DNA of 64,000 nucleotides from Saprospiraceae bacterium (GTDB lineage: Bacteria > Bacteroidota > Bacteroidia > Chitinophagales > Saprospiraceae): positions 49,950 through 113,949 of the forward strand of contig JALHQW010000021.1 in NCBI GenBank assembly GCA_022841745.1, in the 5' to 3' direction. Within the stretch, counting starts at the first letter, position 1. Every line of letters starts with the position of its first letter. Under the pieces are notes generated by a model. It was not told where the DNA came from. It did no database searches and worked only from the letters and a program-made list of their open reading frames with translations. Made by a program: the position numbers and the translations under genes. This document shows positions 42,918 to 51,942 of the stretch, piece by piece.

Positions 42918-43589
42918 TCAAAGCCCCGCCGCAAAACGGGCAGTTTCCATGGCCAATTGCTCAATGGCAGCCTCGTGGCTGATGCCCGTGCTTTTCAGGG
43001 TCTTGAAGGAATGGTCGCCACCCTCCATCTTGACCAAGGTGGCCAGCTTTAGCCCGTTGCAGACCTTTTCGATGAGGCCGTACTCGGCCAAGGTGTCACG
43101 GGTGCCTTGCAGGAAGAGTTGCGGTACCTTGATATTAGACAAGTGGTTGGCCCGCTCCGTGCCTGGTTTGCCGGGCGCATGCAGCGGGAACCCATAGTAC
43201 ACGATGCCAGCCACTTCGCTCAGTCCGCCTTCCGCCGCAACGTGCGAGGTCATTCTGCCACCAAACGATTTGCCGCCCGCCAGCAGTTTTCTGCCGTTGG
43301 CAAGGCTCGTCGCTTTTTTCACCGCCGCTACCACGGTCGGGTAGGCCACCTTGGGCCGGTCGGGAGGCCCCCCGCCCTTTTCCATGTATGGGAAATTATA
43401 GCGCAAGGTGCCCACCCCGTGGACTGCCAGCCGCTGCGCCAGTTCCTCCAAGAAGGCGTGCTCCATATTGGCACCCGCCCCGTGGCCGAGTACCAGCAGC
43501 GACGTGGCATCCTCCGGCAACAGCAGTAGTGCCGATACCTCGCCTATTTCTTCGGATATATGGATTTTTAATCGTTGTGGGTTTGACAT
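42918..43589 (-). CDS. Alpha/beta hydrolase, KANL3/Tex30-type
   Basis: 223 residues. Oxyanion region LVLGHGAGANMEH, nucleophile elbow GGKSFGG with Ser108, acid Asp165 (QGTRDTL), and His193 (GGDHSF) complete the triad. The family includes dienelactone hydrolase-like enzymes of unclear substrate. No signal peptide. Monocistronic. Confidence 0.88.
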   Translation of the reverse strand: MSNPQRLKIHISEEIGEVSALLLLPEDATSLLVLGHGAGANMEHAFLEELAQRLAVHGVGTLRYNFPYMEKGGGPPDRPKVAYPTVVAAVKKATSLANGRKLLAGGKSFGGRMTSHVAAEGGLSEVAGIVYYGFPLHAPGKPGTERANHLSNIKVPQLFLQGTRDTLAEYGLIEKVCNGLKLATLVKMEGGDHSFKTLKSTGISHEAAIEQLAMETARFAAGL

Positions 43590-43886
43590 GGTTTGTGAGT
43601 GTTGGTTGAGGGGCTAAGATAGGTAGAGGGAAGTTGTTTTGGTGGAATGGCGACTTTTCGAAAAAGATAACTTGCTGGAAGAAAAGGACGGGCAGCGTGA
43701 ATGCTTCCTGAGCTGGCGATTTGGCTTGTTCCTACTCCCTTTCCGACCGAAAACGGCATGCTGGGCATGAGCTTTGCTTGTTCGCAGGCCAAGGCCTTTG
43801 GCCGCTGTAAGCTGCTACACGTGGCAGCCAGCGTCTGCAACCCAAGCCCGTGTGCAAGCACAGCTTGCAACTAGCAGGGGCGTTTT
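43590..43886. other. Intergenic region at the left edge of the unknown island
   Basis: About 300 bases, no supported gene. Contains a ggccaaggcctttggcc palindrome near 43787 but no tRNA or attachment-like direct repeat that I can identify. Confidence 0.4.
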
Positions 43887-46313
43887 TCAATTGAAAGGAT
43901 AGGGTTTGCCAGCGGAGAGGAGGAACGAACGGTAGTGCTTTTCAATTTCCTGCTTCAGGTCTTCATATCGCTCCTTGGAAGTGACGGATGGCGCTTTGTC
44001 GAGCGCCCGCTTGTTAAATCTCTTGGCAGCATCAAAGTAAAATTGTTTATCCTTCCGTGTCTCTGCCAGGATGGCTCTGCGTAAAAAAAACCAAGCCAGC
44101 GTGTCGGCGAAACGACCTTGCCAATGCGCACTATCTTTAGCAGCTTGTAGCAGGTCTGCCTGCTTTTGGCTCAACAGGAACTCCTCTTCTGAATTGCAGA
44201 ATACTGAAAAGTAAAGGTAATTATTATAGGCGTAATATAACTTTTCCCGGTGAGCTTCACTTTTCACATTATGAGGTTGACTTAACCAATTCATGGCAGC
44301 CTTTGCATATTTCATCGCAGCTTTCAGGTATTGATATGGTTGAGAACCCAAGACTTTTACTCTGTCTTCAGCAGAAAGTAGCTCAGGTATCGTTAACACC
44401 AAGCTCCGGTACTCGTTCCACATCCTGTAATAAAGGAATGAGAGTCCAATGAATGCTTTATAACTTCCATCTTTTTCAGGTTGGCATATTTCTTTGCCTG
44501 CACCGACTGGGGCAACAATTCCTACTGAGCCTTCATTTATAATTGGGTATTTTTCTTCGACACAATTTAGAATAGTCAAACATTTCTTCAGTTTATCGTT
44601 GGCTTTGGTGGACAAAAGAGCGTCAGCGTGTATCATGGCAATTGGATAACTGGGATACTTATCCTTCTGGTTTTTCCCTTCGTAAAGTTGGCGGTTCTTA
44701 TTACAGACCCTGTCTATGAGGTCATATTCTTTCAAAACCCAACAAATGACAAGCACTTTTCCGAACTTGCGTTGGTTTTCTTTACTAAATGATTGGTCTA
44801 GAGCGCTATCGACCATTTCCACCACTAACTCAGTTAATTTAAAGTCGAACTTCCTGGGTTGTTTCGTTGCAAGAAAGTGATGAAGGTCATTCAACACCTG
44901 TTGTGCCGCCTCACAGACCTCCTTTGGAAAGTTAAGTCGGATGCCTAACTCGTCATAAATACTCATTTGGCGGAACATTTTTTTGTCACGCAATACCTGC
45001 CGGATTTTGTCACGAATTTCCTCCAGTTTGAACATGCAATCGCGGGCAAGTTCAATGCGTTGGTCATAAGGCAAGAGTATGTCTTCAAGTTTTTTCAGGT
45101 CCTTATTCCAAAAAGTAGCAAGCTCGATTTCTGTGGCAAGACGTTGGCTTCTGCTGGGTTTCAAGCTTCGTTGCTGATTGAGGTAGAGATACTCTTCTTT
45201 TCCTTCCTTTTCCCACCACAACTCCAAAAAAGTCAATTCATAGGAATCAAGCGTTGAGTTTTTCCATTTGTCGTCCGGTAATACTTTATCCGGTGAAAAA
45301 GAAAGCGAGGCAGAGGATGGAGAGTTTGTACGAGGCACGGAGACTTCTCCGTATTTTTCCAAATATTCCTGAAACTTGTACCTGCTCTTTCCCAATTCTT
45401 GCTTTTTTAGGTTGCTAACAATACCGTAGTCAATAAAAAAACGTGTACGCTGAACCACATTAAATTCTCGTTGGGAAACAGATCCCCGGAAAACAAAGGG
45501 AAATCCAAGTTTCTCGTCTGTTGCAAAATGAGCTGCGACGGCAAGAATATCGTGTTGAGAAGCATGAAAAAGTGGGAGCGGATACCTTTCAGGGTCGTTT
45601 TTATGTTTCTTTAACTTTTCGTTCAACATGCACAAAACTTGCGCATCTATGTAATTGTTGAATGACCTGTGGCTTCTTCTGTGCTCGAGCCACTCTAAAA
45701 TTTTTTTGAAAAGCAAACTATCTTCGACCTCAGTGGCAATGAAGTCTTCCTCTGCCGGCAACTGAACGATGTCTTTTTTCCCCCGGAGCAATTTAAAACG
45801 TGCTTTCCACTTCGTCTCGTGAGAAAGGAAATAACCTTTGAACAAGTCTTCAGCACTTGCTTTTACATTATCCGCAAACCATTTATCCTTCGCTGCCTGC
45901 TCCGGCTTTGGGTTCAGGAGCAGGGAAGCCAACTGGCGCCTTTCCCAAAACTCATTTTGTAAAAGCTGTTCCTCTTCCACCGGCAAGTGGTGGGGGAACA
46001 GAAAGGGTCTATTTTTGATGATTTCAAGTAACTCGTGCAGGTGGGGTGGAAAAATATGAATCTTTCCCAACCACCCCCGATAAGCGTATCCGTGCGCCAA
46101 ACAGGTCTCCGAATGATAATAGCCCCACTGAAAGCTTCCGAAGTTGTCTAACGTTTTAAGTCCAGCTATCATTTCCACAAAATCCGAGGCGTCGAAAAAG
46201 ACCGCAGGTTGGATTGGCAAATTTTCAATCTCCTGACACAACAGAAACCCTTTAGAAAATTGATGAAAATCTTCTATGCTCTTGAGGACTTGATTCGGTT
46301 CAGATTGCAACAT
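43887..46313 (-). CDS. Unknown large cytoplasmic protein of the island (possible split PIN-like N-terminus)
   Basis: 808 residues, no signal peptide. The N-terminus has PAVFFDASDFVEM (hydrophobic strand ending in Asp), and later NNYIDAQVLCMLNE, LPLFHASQHDILAVAAHFA and RTRFFIDYGIV; the spacing could fit a PIN-like nuclease fold with long insertions, but this is a weak inference. The middle (~330-460) is charged and coiled-coil-like. The last ~300 residues are helical repeats (YLKAAMKYAKAAMNWLS) like TPRs. Second gene after the 392-residue protein, 59 bases away. More AT-rich than the rest of the window. No assigned family. Confidence 0.7.
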   Translation of the reverse strand: MLQSEPNQVLKSIEDFHQFSKGFLLCQEIENLPIQPAVFFDASDFVEMIAGLKTLDNFGSFQWGYYHSETCLAHGYAYRGWLGKIHIFPPHLHELLEIIKNRPFLFPHHLPVEEEQLLQNEFWERRQLASLLLNPKPEQAAKDKWFADNVKASAEDLFKGYFLSHETKWKARFKLLRGKKDIVQLPAEEDFIATEVEDSLLFKKILEWLEHRRSHRSFNNYIDAQVLCMLNEKLKKHKNDPERYPLPLFHASQHDILAVAAHFATDEKLGFPFVFRGSVSQREFNVVQRTRFFIDYGIVSNLKKQELGKSRYKFQEYLEKYGEVSVPRTNSPSSASLSFSPDKVLPDDKWKNSTLDSYELTFLELWWEKEGKEEYLYLNQQRSLKPSRSQRLATEIELATFWNKDLKKLEDILLPYDQRIELARDCMFKLEEIRDKIRQVLRDKKMFRQMSIYDELGIRLNFPKEVCEAAQQVLNDLHHFLATKQPRKFDFKLTELVVEMVDSALDQSFSKENQRKFGKVLVICWVLKEYDLIDRVCNKNRQLYEGKNQKDKYPSYPIAMIHADALLSTKANDKLKKCLTILNCVEEKYPIINEGSVGIVAPVGAGKEICQPEKDGSYKAFIGLSFLYYRMWNEYRSLVLTIPELLSAEDRVKVLGSQPYQYLKAAMKYAKAAMNWLSQPHNVKSEAHREKLYYAYNNYLYFSVFCNSEEEFLLSQKQADLLQAAKDSAHWQGRFADTLAWFFLRRAILAETRKDKQFYFDAAKRFNKRALDKAPSVTSKERYEDLKQEIEKHYRSFLLSAGKPYPFN

Positions 46314-46372
46314 GCGCGTTTATTTTTTTCGTTTCAATTAGTTACAGCTTTTGTATCGGACAACAGCGCAAA

Positions 46373-47551
46373 CTAATTCAACATGACCTCCAACCGGAGG
46401 TCGAAAGTCTCCTTACTGATGGCTCGCCGGGCAATCTCCCGAACCTTCTCCGGCGAGCGCAAGCTGATTGGAATGTTTGAGAACCGAGCATTGTGAGCGT
46501 CGTATTGAACCTGATGAGTTACGCTGAGATAAGCGGAAACCTTTACTCCGACATCAGGGTGGGAATGGATTTGGTCAAGAAACGCAGCAACCCGTTCACC
46601 ATATGCAGCATCAATATCCTTGCCCTTTGAATAGAGATCTTTAAGTGTAGGAATGAGAAAATCAATAATAGAGCGGTAATAATTAGGCTGAAGATTTTCA
46701 GGGCTTTCCCAATTAATCTGATCCAAAGAGGTAAAATCTGGTTCCGATTGCCCGGCTTGCACCGGGCTAGGCTGCTCTTCTCCCATACCTTTTTTCAATT
46801 TTTTCAAGTGCTTTTTGATGCCTCTGAGCGCAGGACGATTCAAAGTCTCATCCAAAAGTAACCTGAGCCGGTTCGCTTTCATGGAATCGTATCCTTTCAG
46901 AAAAGCGTTGTGATTGTTTTTGTTTTGCAAGAAGGTATAAACAGCAACGAACAGATAGCTCACAAAATGACGCTCCGTGCTTGCTTCGGGTTTCCAATCT
47001 TTTTGATTCCATTCAAGGAGCATCGACCACGCCTTTTTGGGTTCATCACGCATGGTCAAGTAGAGCAATGCAGGAGCTAAATGCGGTTTTGATTTTGCCC
47101 TGAGTTCCCACGATTGCCTATCTAAATCATGTTGCGCCTCTTTTAGTTTGATTTGAAGCAATAACAAATCCAACTCGAGCTGAGGGTCTTCTTCAACGGC
47201 CTTCCTGTGTCCGTCCAAGAACTCAAAACTCAGTCCGTTGCGGTGTTTTGCCACGATAGGGATGATTTGGTAGAGTATCCGGTGACGCTCTTCCATAGAA
47301 AGTGACGCGGAAAGGAGAGCTTCTTGGAAAACTGCTTCGTAATCCTCAGTGTGAATTTTGTGGAATTCCGCGGGCTGGTGCATCAACAAGGCGAACGCAT
47401 TGTCCCTGTCGGTAATTTTGCTGAAAAGCTCCGAGGACGCCGCTGCGGAGAAATCTCCAAGAAGGATTGCCCTGATGTTTGAATGTTCAGGAATCAAATT
47501 CTGCATGTGTGTGATGTTGGGGGTGTTTTGGTATTCTTGAGAAGGTGACAT
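46373..47551 (-). CDS. Unknown helical protein of the island
   Basis: 392 residues (an ATG at 47506 would give MQNLIPEHSNIRAILLGDF). Almost entirely helical, cytoplasmic, no membrane segments; contains HEAT/TPR-like stretches and a charged KKHLKKLKKGM segment followed by a Pro/Ser/Gln linker. No motif I recognise. First gene of the leftward pair, divergent from the 592-residue protein gene. Likely a partner of the 808-residue protein by position. Confidence 0.7.
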   Translation of the reverse strand: MSPSQEYQNTPNITHMQNLIPEHSNIRAILLGDFSAAASSELFSKITDRDNAFALLMHQPAEFHKIHTEDYEAVFQEALLSASLSMEERHRILYQIIPIVAKHRNGLSFEFLDGHRKAVEEDPQLELDLLLLQIKLKEAQHDLDRQSWELRAKSKPHLAPALLYLTMRDEPKKAWSMLLEWNQKDWKPEASTERHFVSYLFVAVYTFLQNKNNHNAFLKGYDSMKANRLRLLLDETLNRPALRGIKKHLKKLKKGMGEEQPSPVQAGQSEPDFTSLDQINWESPENLQPNYYRSIIDFLIPTLKDLYSKGKDIDAAYGERVAAFLDQIHSHPDVGVKVSAYLSVTHQVQYDAHNARFSNIPISLRSPEKVREIARRAISKETFDLRLEVMLN

Positions 47552-47955
47552 GTTTATTTTTTGTTGAAGGTTGTTGTCCTCAAAAAAGCTGGTGACCAGG
47601 GGATGTCAATAGAAGGAATAATTGAAGTCACTTTTTATCCGCCCTTTACCGACTTTTTTAACACGAACGCATTCATTATTTGGTTAAAGGTAGCCAATAC
47701 GTTTTGAATAGATCCACAGTCTTGTACTTTTGAGTAAAATTTTTGTCATGTTTTTTCTGTAAACACCTAATTTTGACGAGAGAACGAAATCCGCTCGCAA
47801 TGACGGGCGACCTTGCCAATGAAGAGGGAGACTTCTATCCAGATGGGAATACGGCAACGTAATTTCATAAACTGTGTAAATTTGTATTGGAGAAAAGTTT
47901 TCTCTCATTGAGAAAATCTTTTTCTCAATCAAAAACTAAACCCGCCCGGACAAGC
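47552..47955. other. Divergent control region of the island
   Basis: 404 bases between the divergent large genes. It contains the candidate -7 box and two palindromes at 47877-47929 and must hold promoters for both directions. No gene is supported; an 82-codon leftward frame in it overlaps the palindromes and is not convincing. Confidence 0.5.
47877..47929 (+). promoter_or_regulatory. -7 box plus two operator-like palindromes
   Basis: TAAATTTG (47877-47884) fits the Bacteroidota -7 consensus. Immediately after it come gagaaaagttttctc (47890-47904, 7-bp arms) and attgagaaa-tctt-ttctcaat type (47907-47929, 9-bp arms). Both share TGAGAAAA/TTTTCTCA half-sites; two such sites downstream of a start point suggest a repressor binding region. 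Confidence 0.5.
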
Positions 47956-49734
47956 ATGGACCACTTCAAAGCCCCCAATTTTGACTTTTTTAGCCTTTCC
48001 AAGCTGATTAACTCCATCACATTGCCAATTGGCAATTCAGATAATGCTGTATTTATTCAACTTCACTCGAAAGATCTGTTGCTTCATTACCTCCCGCACA
48101 TGCCTGCCTACCCTGCCTTTTCTCACAATGGCTGGCATTCCGTAAAGGATTCCAAGTATCTAAAGGACTTTCAGCATCATGAGCATTCTTGTTTTTTCGA
48201 CCTGCAAGTTGGCGTTCATGCTGGCTCTCCCGTTGACGAAACTTTACTGTTTGAGAATCACCTGCGATTTTCCTGGATCCCTGCCACGGCACTGCTTTTT
48301 CCAATAGGCACCCTTTGCGTACCTGTAAAAGACGAGGCAAATGCTGCCGACCTTTACTGCCAATTATCTTCGCCACTCTGCGAATGGTGCCAGTTGATGA
48401 TGTTCATTGACTTGCAGGAAAAATTCGACCCTGCTGACGACAGCTGGTTCAAACTCCCGGAAGACGACCTCGTCAAAAAATTTGCCTCTTGCCTCGGAGC
48501 CTGGCTCTTGCCCAAGCGATACACCATCTACTTGCCGAATGGATATGTGCTTGGGACGCCAGTTGAATGCCTCGATTTTTATTCTCCCCACACAGAGGAG
48601 TTCGAACTAAACTTGGGAAATGGCTACCGGGCACACTTCGAGATTGCCGCCTTGGGGGTTCATTTGAATGGCACCCTCTCTTATTATCATGAATCGCCCG
48701 ACTACCTTCTACGGCAACAGTTGCTGAAAATTTACTTGGAAAAACTTTTCAGTCAGTTTTATCACAACTGGGAATGGGAGTCCTCGGCAGTCCCCATGAA
48801 AAGGAACCCCCTCCGCTTGATGCTCGGTGCTTTGGAGAATAAAAGGGCAGACTGGGAATTTGTTGCAGCATTTGCCACTTCACTCCAACAACTGGCGGAT
48901 GATGTCAGCTTGAGGCTCACCCAAGTACCTGGATTGGTACTCAAAAATGCCTTCTATCCAACCGATCAAAGCCAATGGGTTATTTACTTCAATGGAAAAC
49001 CCGCCGGTCCTCCCGGCGATTTGATTGGCTATCATTTGATATGGCACTTGTTGATGAACAAAGATATCAGCTTCAACGGCGACGAGATGTTCCAAATCAA
49101 GCAGGACAATAATCTTGGGAAAAAAAAGGCTACTGCCTCCTCACCGTTTGATCAAGCCCAAAAACAAGATGCCGCCCGTACTTTGTCCACGCATGATTTT
49201 AACAAGCCCTCAAAAATTGAAATAGACGATAAAATAAAAGAAATTGAAAAACACTTGTTCAATGTGGAAAAGCTGAGTAAGAAATTGAAAAAACAATTAG
49301 ACACAGGCAAAATTCCTATCGACGACCCCTCCGCCCTTCCAAGGTTAGAAGCCCTGTTGAAAAGCTGGTATTTAATCCTCGACAAAGCCAACGACCTTCT
49401 CAATCTTGGCATTATCCGTGAAGGGAAAAAATATAGCGCAATGGCATGGAAAAATGCAAAGTCTTTCGAGGAACATTTAAGCGCCAGAGATGCCAGTTTC
49501 GATCAAGCACAGTTTTCAAGGATAAGAGATCTATACTTCATGCACGAAACAAGAAGAGGCGACAGACATGGCAACAAGATAATAAAGGACATAAAGTATG
49601 CCCTCATTAAAATGAATTCCACCATGCAAGAGTATTTCAATGAAGTGCTAACAATTGAAGAGGAAATCTTCAGGTACAATTCAAAAAAGCGACCCGATAT
49701 TAAATGGTCCCTCAGCCCTCCCGCCGCTGACTAA
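47956..49734 (+). CDS. Unknown large protein of the island with C-terminal coiled coil
   Basis: 592 residues from ATG 47956 (MDHFKAPNFDFFSL); a longer version from 47887 would begin inside the palindromes. Residues 1-400 look globular, with Trp/Tyr/His-rich segments (AFSHNGWHSVKDS, HHEHSCFFDLQVG). Residues ~430-480 form a charged coiled coil (KIKEIEKHLFNVEKLSKKLKKQL); a helical end follows. No signal peptide or known motif. First gene of the rightward series, 96 bases ahead of the transglutaminase-like gene. Function unknown. Confidence 0.7.
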   Translation: MDHFKAPNFDFFSLSKLINSITLPIGNSDNAVFIQLHSKDLLLHYLPHMPAYPAFSHNGWHSVKDSKYLKDFQHHEHSCFFDLQVGVHAGSPVDETLLFENHLRFSWIPATALLFPIGTLCVPVKDEANAADLYCQLSSPLCEWCQLMMFIDLQEKFDPADDSWFKLPEDDLVKKFASCLGAWLLPKRYTIYLPNGYVLGTPVECLDFYSPHTEEFELNLGNGYRAHFEIAALGVHLNGTLSYYHESPDYLLRQQLLKIYLEKLFSQFYHNWEWESSAVPMKRNPLRLMLGALENKRADWEFVAAFATSLQQLADDVSLRLTQVPGLVLKNAFYPTDQSQWVIYFNGKPAGPPGDLIGYHLIWHLLMNKDISFNGDEMFQIKQDNNLGKKKATASSPFDQAQKQDAARTLSTHDFNKPSKIEIDDKIKEIEKHLFNVEKLSKKLKKQLDTGKIPIDDPSALPRLEALLKSWYLILDKANDLLNLGIIREGKKYSAMAWKNAKSFEEHLSARDASFDQAQFSRIRDLYFMHETRRGDRHGNKIIKDIKYALIKMNSTMQEYFNEVLTIEEEIFRYNSKKRPDIKWSLSPPAAD

Positions 49735-49807
49735 CCAGCATTCAACTATCCTGTCTATTTTTTGAGAAAAAGTTTCGCTCTAAAGCCCAGAATGTTTTCT
49801 CCAAGTA

Positions 49808-49830
49808 GTGAGTGAACTAAAGTCACTCAC
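49808..49830 (+). promoter_or_regulatory. Hairpin touching the start codon of the next gene
   Basis: gtgagtga (49808-49815) pairs perfectly with tcactcac (49823-49830); the right arm ends at the base before ATG 49831. In mRNA this would block ribosome access, consistent with translational control. Confidence 0.5.
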
Positions 49831-50589
49831 ATGAAAATTTTTACATTCTTCTGTTGCCTCTGTCTTGCCGGTTGGTTTTTTACCACTGAACCGAACGGCT
49901 CATCTCCCAGTCAACCGGTGCCTTCCACACCCGGTTTCGATAAGGACAAATCTCCCTTACTCCCGTCTTACGAAGCCCCGCCCATTGAGCTGGGAACAGG
50001 AAATCCGAAAAACAACCTCAGCCGCCAACTCGACGAGTGGCTCAACCCTTGCAACGACTTCGCCGAAAAGCTCCTGCTTGCCTGCGACTATCCATCCGTG
50101 CGAAACGCTGCTGCCGGAATCATCCGCCCGGAAAACACCGGTGAGTTGAACTTCGGCATGGTCTGCGATCTCAACGACTTTCTCAATGCTGCCTGGGAAT
50201 TTGTTCCCGACCCACGCGGCGACGACACGCCCTATCCTGCTTCCACTTCCTTTCGCTTGCTTCGGGGCGATTGCGACGATTACGCCGTGCTGGCGGCATC
50301 CATGTTATGGTCTCTTTCCGCCGAAGTACGCATCTACTGTGGCACTGACCAGAACAGCGGACATTGCTTCGCCGAAATCAACCTCGGTCACACTGACATG
50401 AAAGCCGTCGGCATCTATCTGCGGGAAAGGTATCATTTGGGCAACGACGATAAAATCTTCGGGCACACGGACAGTCAGGGCAACTTCTGGCTCTCCCTCG
50501 ACTGGGCTGCCTACCCAGGCGGGCATTGCAAAAAGTATGACCAAGCCTTCGTACTCTATCCACAACGCCATTGCTGCAACTATCTCTGA
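49831..50589 (+). CDS. Exported transglutaminase-like protein
   Basis: 252 residues. Signal/lipoprotein-like N-terminus MKIFTFFCCLCLAGWFF. Core shows the papain/transglutaminase pattern: RGDCDDYAVLAASML with Cys148, SGHCFAEINLG with His178, and SLDW with Asp224 as possible third residue. Cys-His-Asp spacing is short but typical of bacterial transglutaminase-like domains, which act as proteases or cross-linkers. Likely periplasmic. Part of the rightward island genes. Confidence 0.72.
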   Translation: MKIFTFFCCLCLAGWFFTTEPNGSSPSQPVPSTPGFDKDKSPLLPSYEAPPIELGTGNPKNNLSRQLDEWLNPCNDFAEKLLLACDYPSVRNAAAGIIRPENTGELNFGMVCDLNDFLNAAWEFVPDPRGDDTPYPASTSFRLLRGDCDDYAVLAASMLWSLSAEVRIYCGTDQNSGHCFAEINLGHTDMKAVGIYLRERYHLGNDDKIFGHTDSQGNFWLSLDWAAYPGGHCKKYDQAFVLYPQRHCCNYL

Positions 50590-50780
50590 ACCATGTTCTC
50601 TGCCTTGTCCGCTTCTTATTTTAATCAGCACTCCATACTGTTTGAATAAGGAGACTTTGCTTCGTTCATTGAGAAATTCTTTGTATCCAATCCTTTTATA
50701 GGCGGGAACTTATGCCAGCTTGATTTAAAAAAACTGGCTGGCACAAGTCCGTGCAAAGCACCACTTAAATACAACGACCT

Positions 50781-51236
50781 ATGTTATTTGGAATTACAAT
50801 CCTCATTTGCGTTGCAGGTTTGGCAGTGATTCTCATCATGTCAGCCAGTTCACGCAGCAAGCGGAAGTCATCTAAGCATTTGGAGGAAGAACAAGTCTGG
50901 AATGACACCGCATTTTCAAACTACCAGGAGGTGGAAAACCTCCGCTCCCAAAACCGGGAATTGGAAGAGGCCCTCGACGAAGAACGATACTTTCGGCAAG
51001 AGGACTATCGCCAATTCGAGCGAGAAAGAATGGAATTGGAAATCCGACAATCAATCTTGGAATCACAGGTAAAACAAAACAAGTACAAATGGCTGACTAT
51101 TCGGCACGTTGCAATAGGTGTTGCCACCCTACTCGTTTTGCTGTTTACCGGCGAGTTAAGCGCAGAAAACATCGGGAAGTCGGGAAGTATTGCCCTGTTA
51201 ACAGCAATTATATCGTTGCTTTCCAGCAAAGATTAA
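50781..51236 (+). CDS. Membrane protein with central coiled coil
   Basis: 151 residues. N-terminal transmembrane helix (ITILICVAGLAVILIM), then a ~75-residue coiled coil (ENLRSQNRELEEALDEERYF... ESQVKQNK), then two hydrophobic segments near the end (VAIGVATLLVLLFTG; SIALLTAIISLLS). No family recognised. A scaffold or signalling subunit is plausible from the layout alone. Confidence 0.65.
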   Translation: MLFGITILICVAGLAVILIMSASSRSKRKSSKHLEEEQVWNDTAFSNYQEVENLRSQNRELEEALDEERYFRQEDYRQFERERMELEIRQSILESQVKQNKYKWLTIRHVAIGVATLLVLLFTGELSAENIGKSGSIALLTAIISLLSSKD

Positions 51237-51317
51237 CCATTTCGTCGCTCCTTTTGCCATGATTCACTAGCTTATTTACCTCAAGTAAAGATCAAAATAC
51301 ATCAAATTCATTAAGTC

Positions 51318-51842
51318 ATGGAAAAAATGAATAAAACCAGGGTGCTGGCAAAAAGAAGCCGTTCTATTACTGCCAAAAAAAAAGAAACACGGAAGGGATT
51401 CTTTGCCGATTTTCACATTCAGTTCTTCAAGAGTTTGCTTAGCACTGTATTAGCAAAAGTCATCCTTGGAGCAATTGTGTCAACCGGGTTGATAAGTTTT
51501 CTTTACAACCGCTACATTTACAACCCGCCAGTCGAAGTTTTCATTGAAGGAAAAATCAGCGACTACTACAATTCGGAGAAGCCGGTTCAGAATTGCCAAG
51601 TGTATGTCGAAGGCAAAAACGTCTCGTTCAAACCCAACCACAAAGGCGAATTCAGCGGAAGACTGACGATTCGTAAGAGAGAAACCATTCTGAAGTTGAA
51701 CGTTATTGGTAATGACTACAAACCAGAAACAAAACCTGTGTACATACCATTGGATAAAAATCCACAAATCCATACGGATTTCACTATGGAACCCTTCAGT
51801 GAAGTAGGGTTTCCCGAGCCGATAACCGTGTCAGAGCGTTAA
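51318..51842 (+). CDS. Membrane-anchored protein with carboxypeptidase regulatory-like domain
   Basis: 174 residues; an alternative ATG is three codons in. Basic N-terminal tail (KRSRSITAKKKETRKG), one transmembrane helix (VILGAIVSTGLISFLY), then an extracytoplasmic beta domain (VEVFIEGKISDYYNSEKPVQNCQVYVEG...), which has the feel of the CarboxypepD_reg/Ig-like fold. Short spacing to its neighbours suggests an operon. Confidence 0.62.
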   Translation: MEKMNKTRVLAKRSRSITAKKKETRKGFFADFHIQFFKSLLSTVLAKVILGAIVSTGLISFLYNRYIYNPPVEVFIEGKISDYYNSEKPVQNCQVYVEGKNVSFKPNHKGEFSGRLTIRKRETILKLNVIGNDYKPETKPVYIPLDKNPQIHTDFTMEPFSEVGFPEPITVSER

Positions 51843-51942
51843 AAAAATATTAAAACTCCTGCACAGAAGGAGAGTATCAGACTGATCCAAGCAGAAAGAT
51901 TCTACCTTTCGGTGTTTTTTTGAGACCATACTTATATCCTAC

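Noticed and set aside
43590..43886. Possible attachment site or tRNA at the island's left edge
   Set aside because: No tRNA-like cloverleaf and no matching direct repeat at the right edge were seen.
47684..47932. 82-codon leftward frame in the island control region
   Set aside because: Overlaps the palindromes and -7 box, no homology-like pattern, low-complexity basic product.
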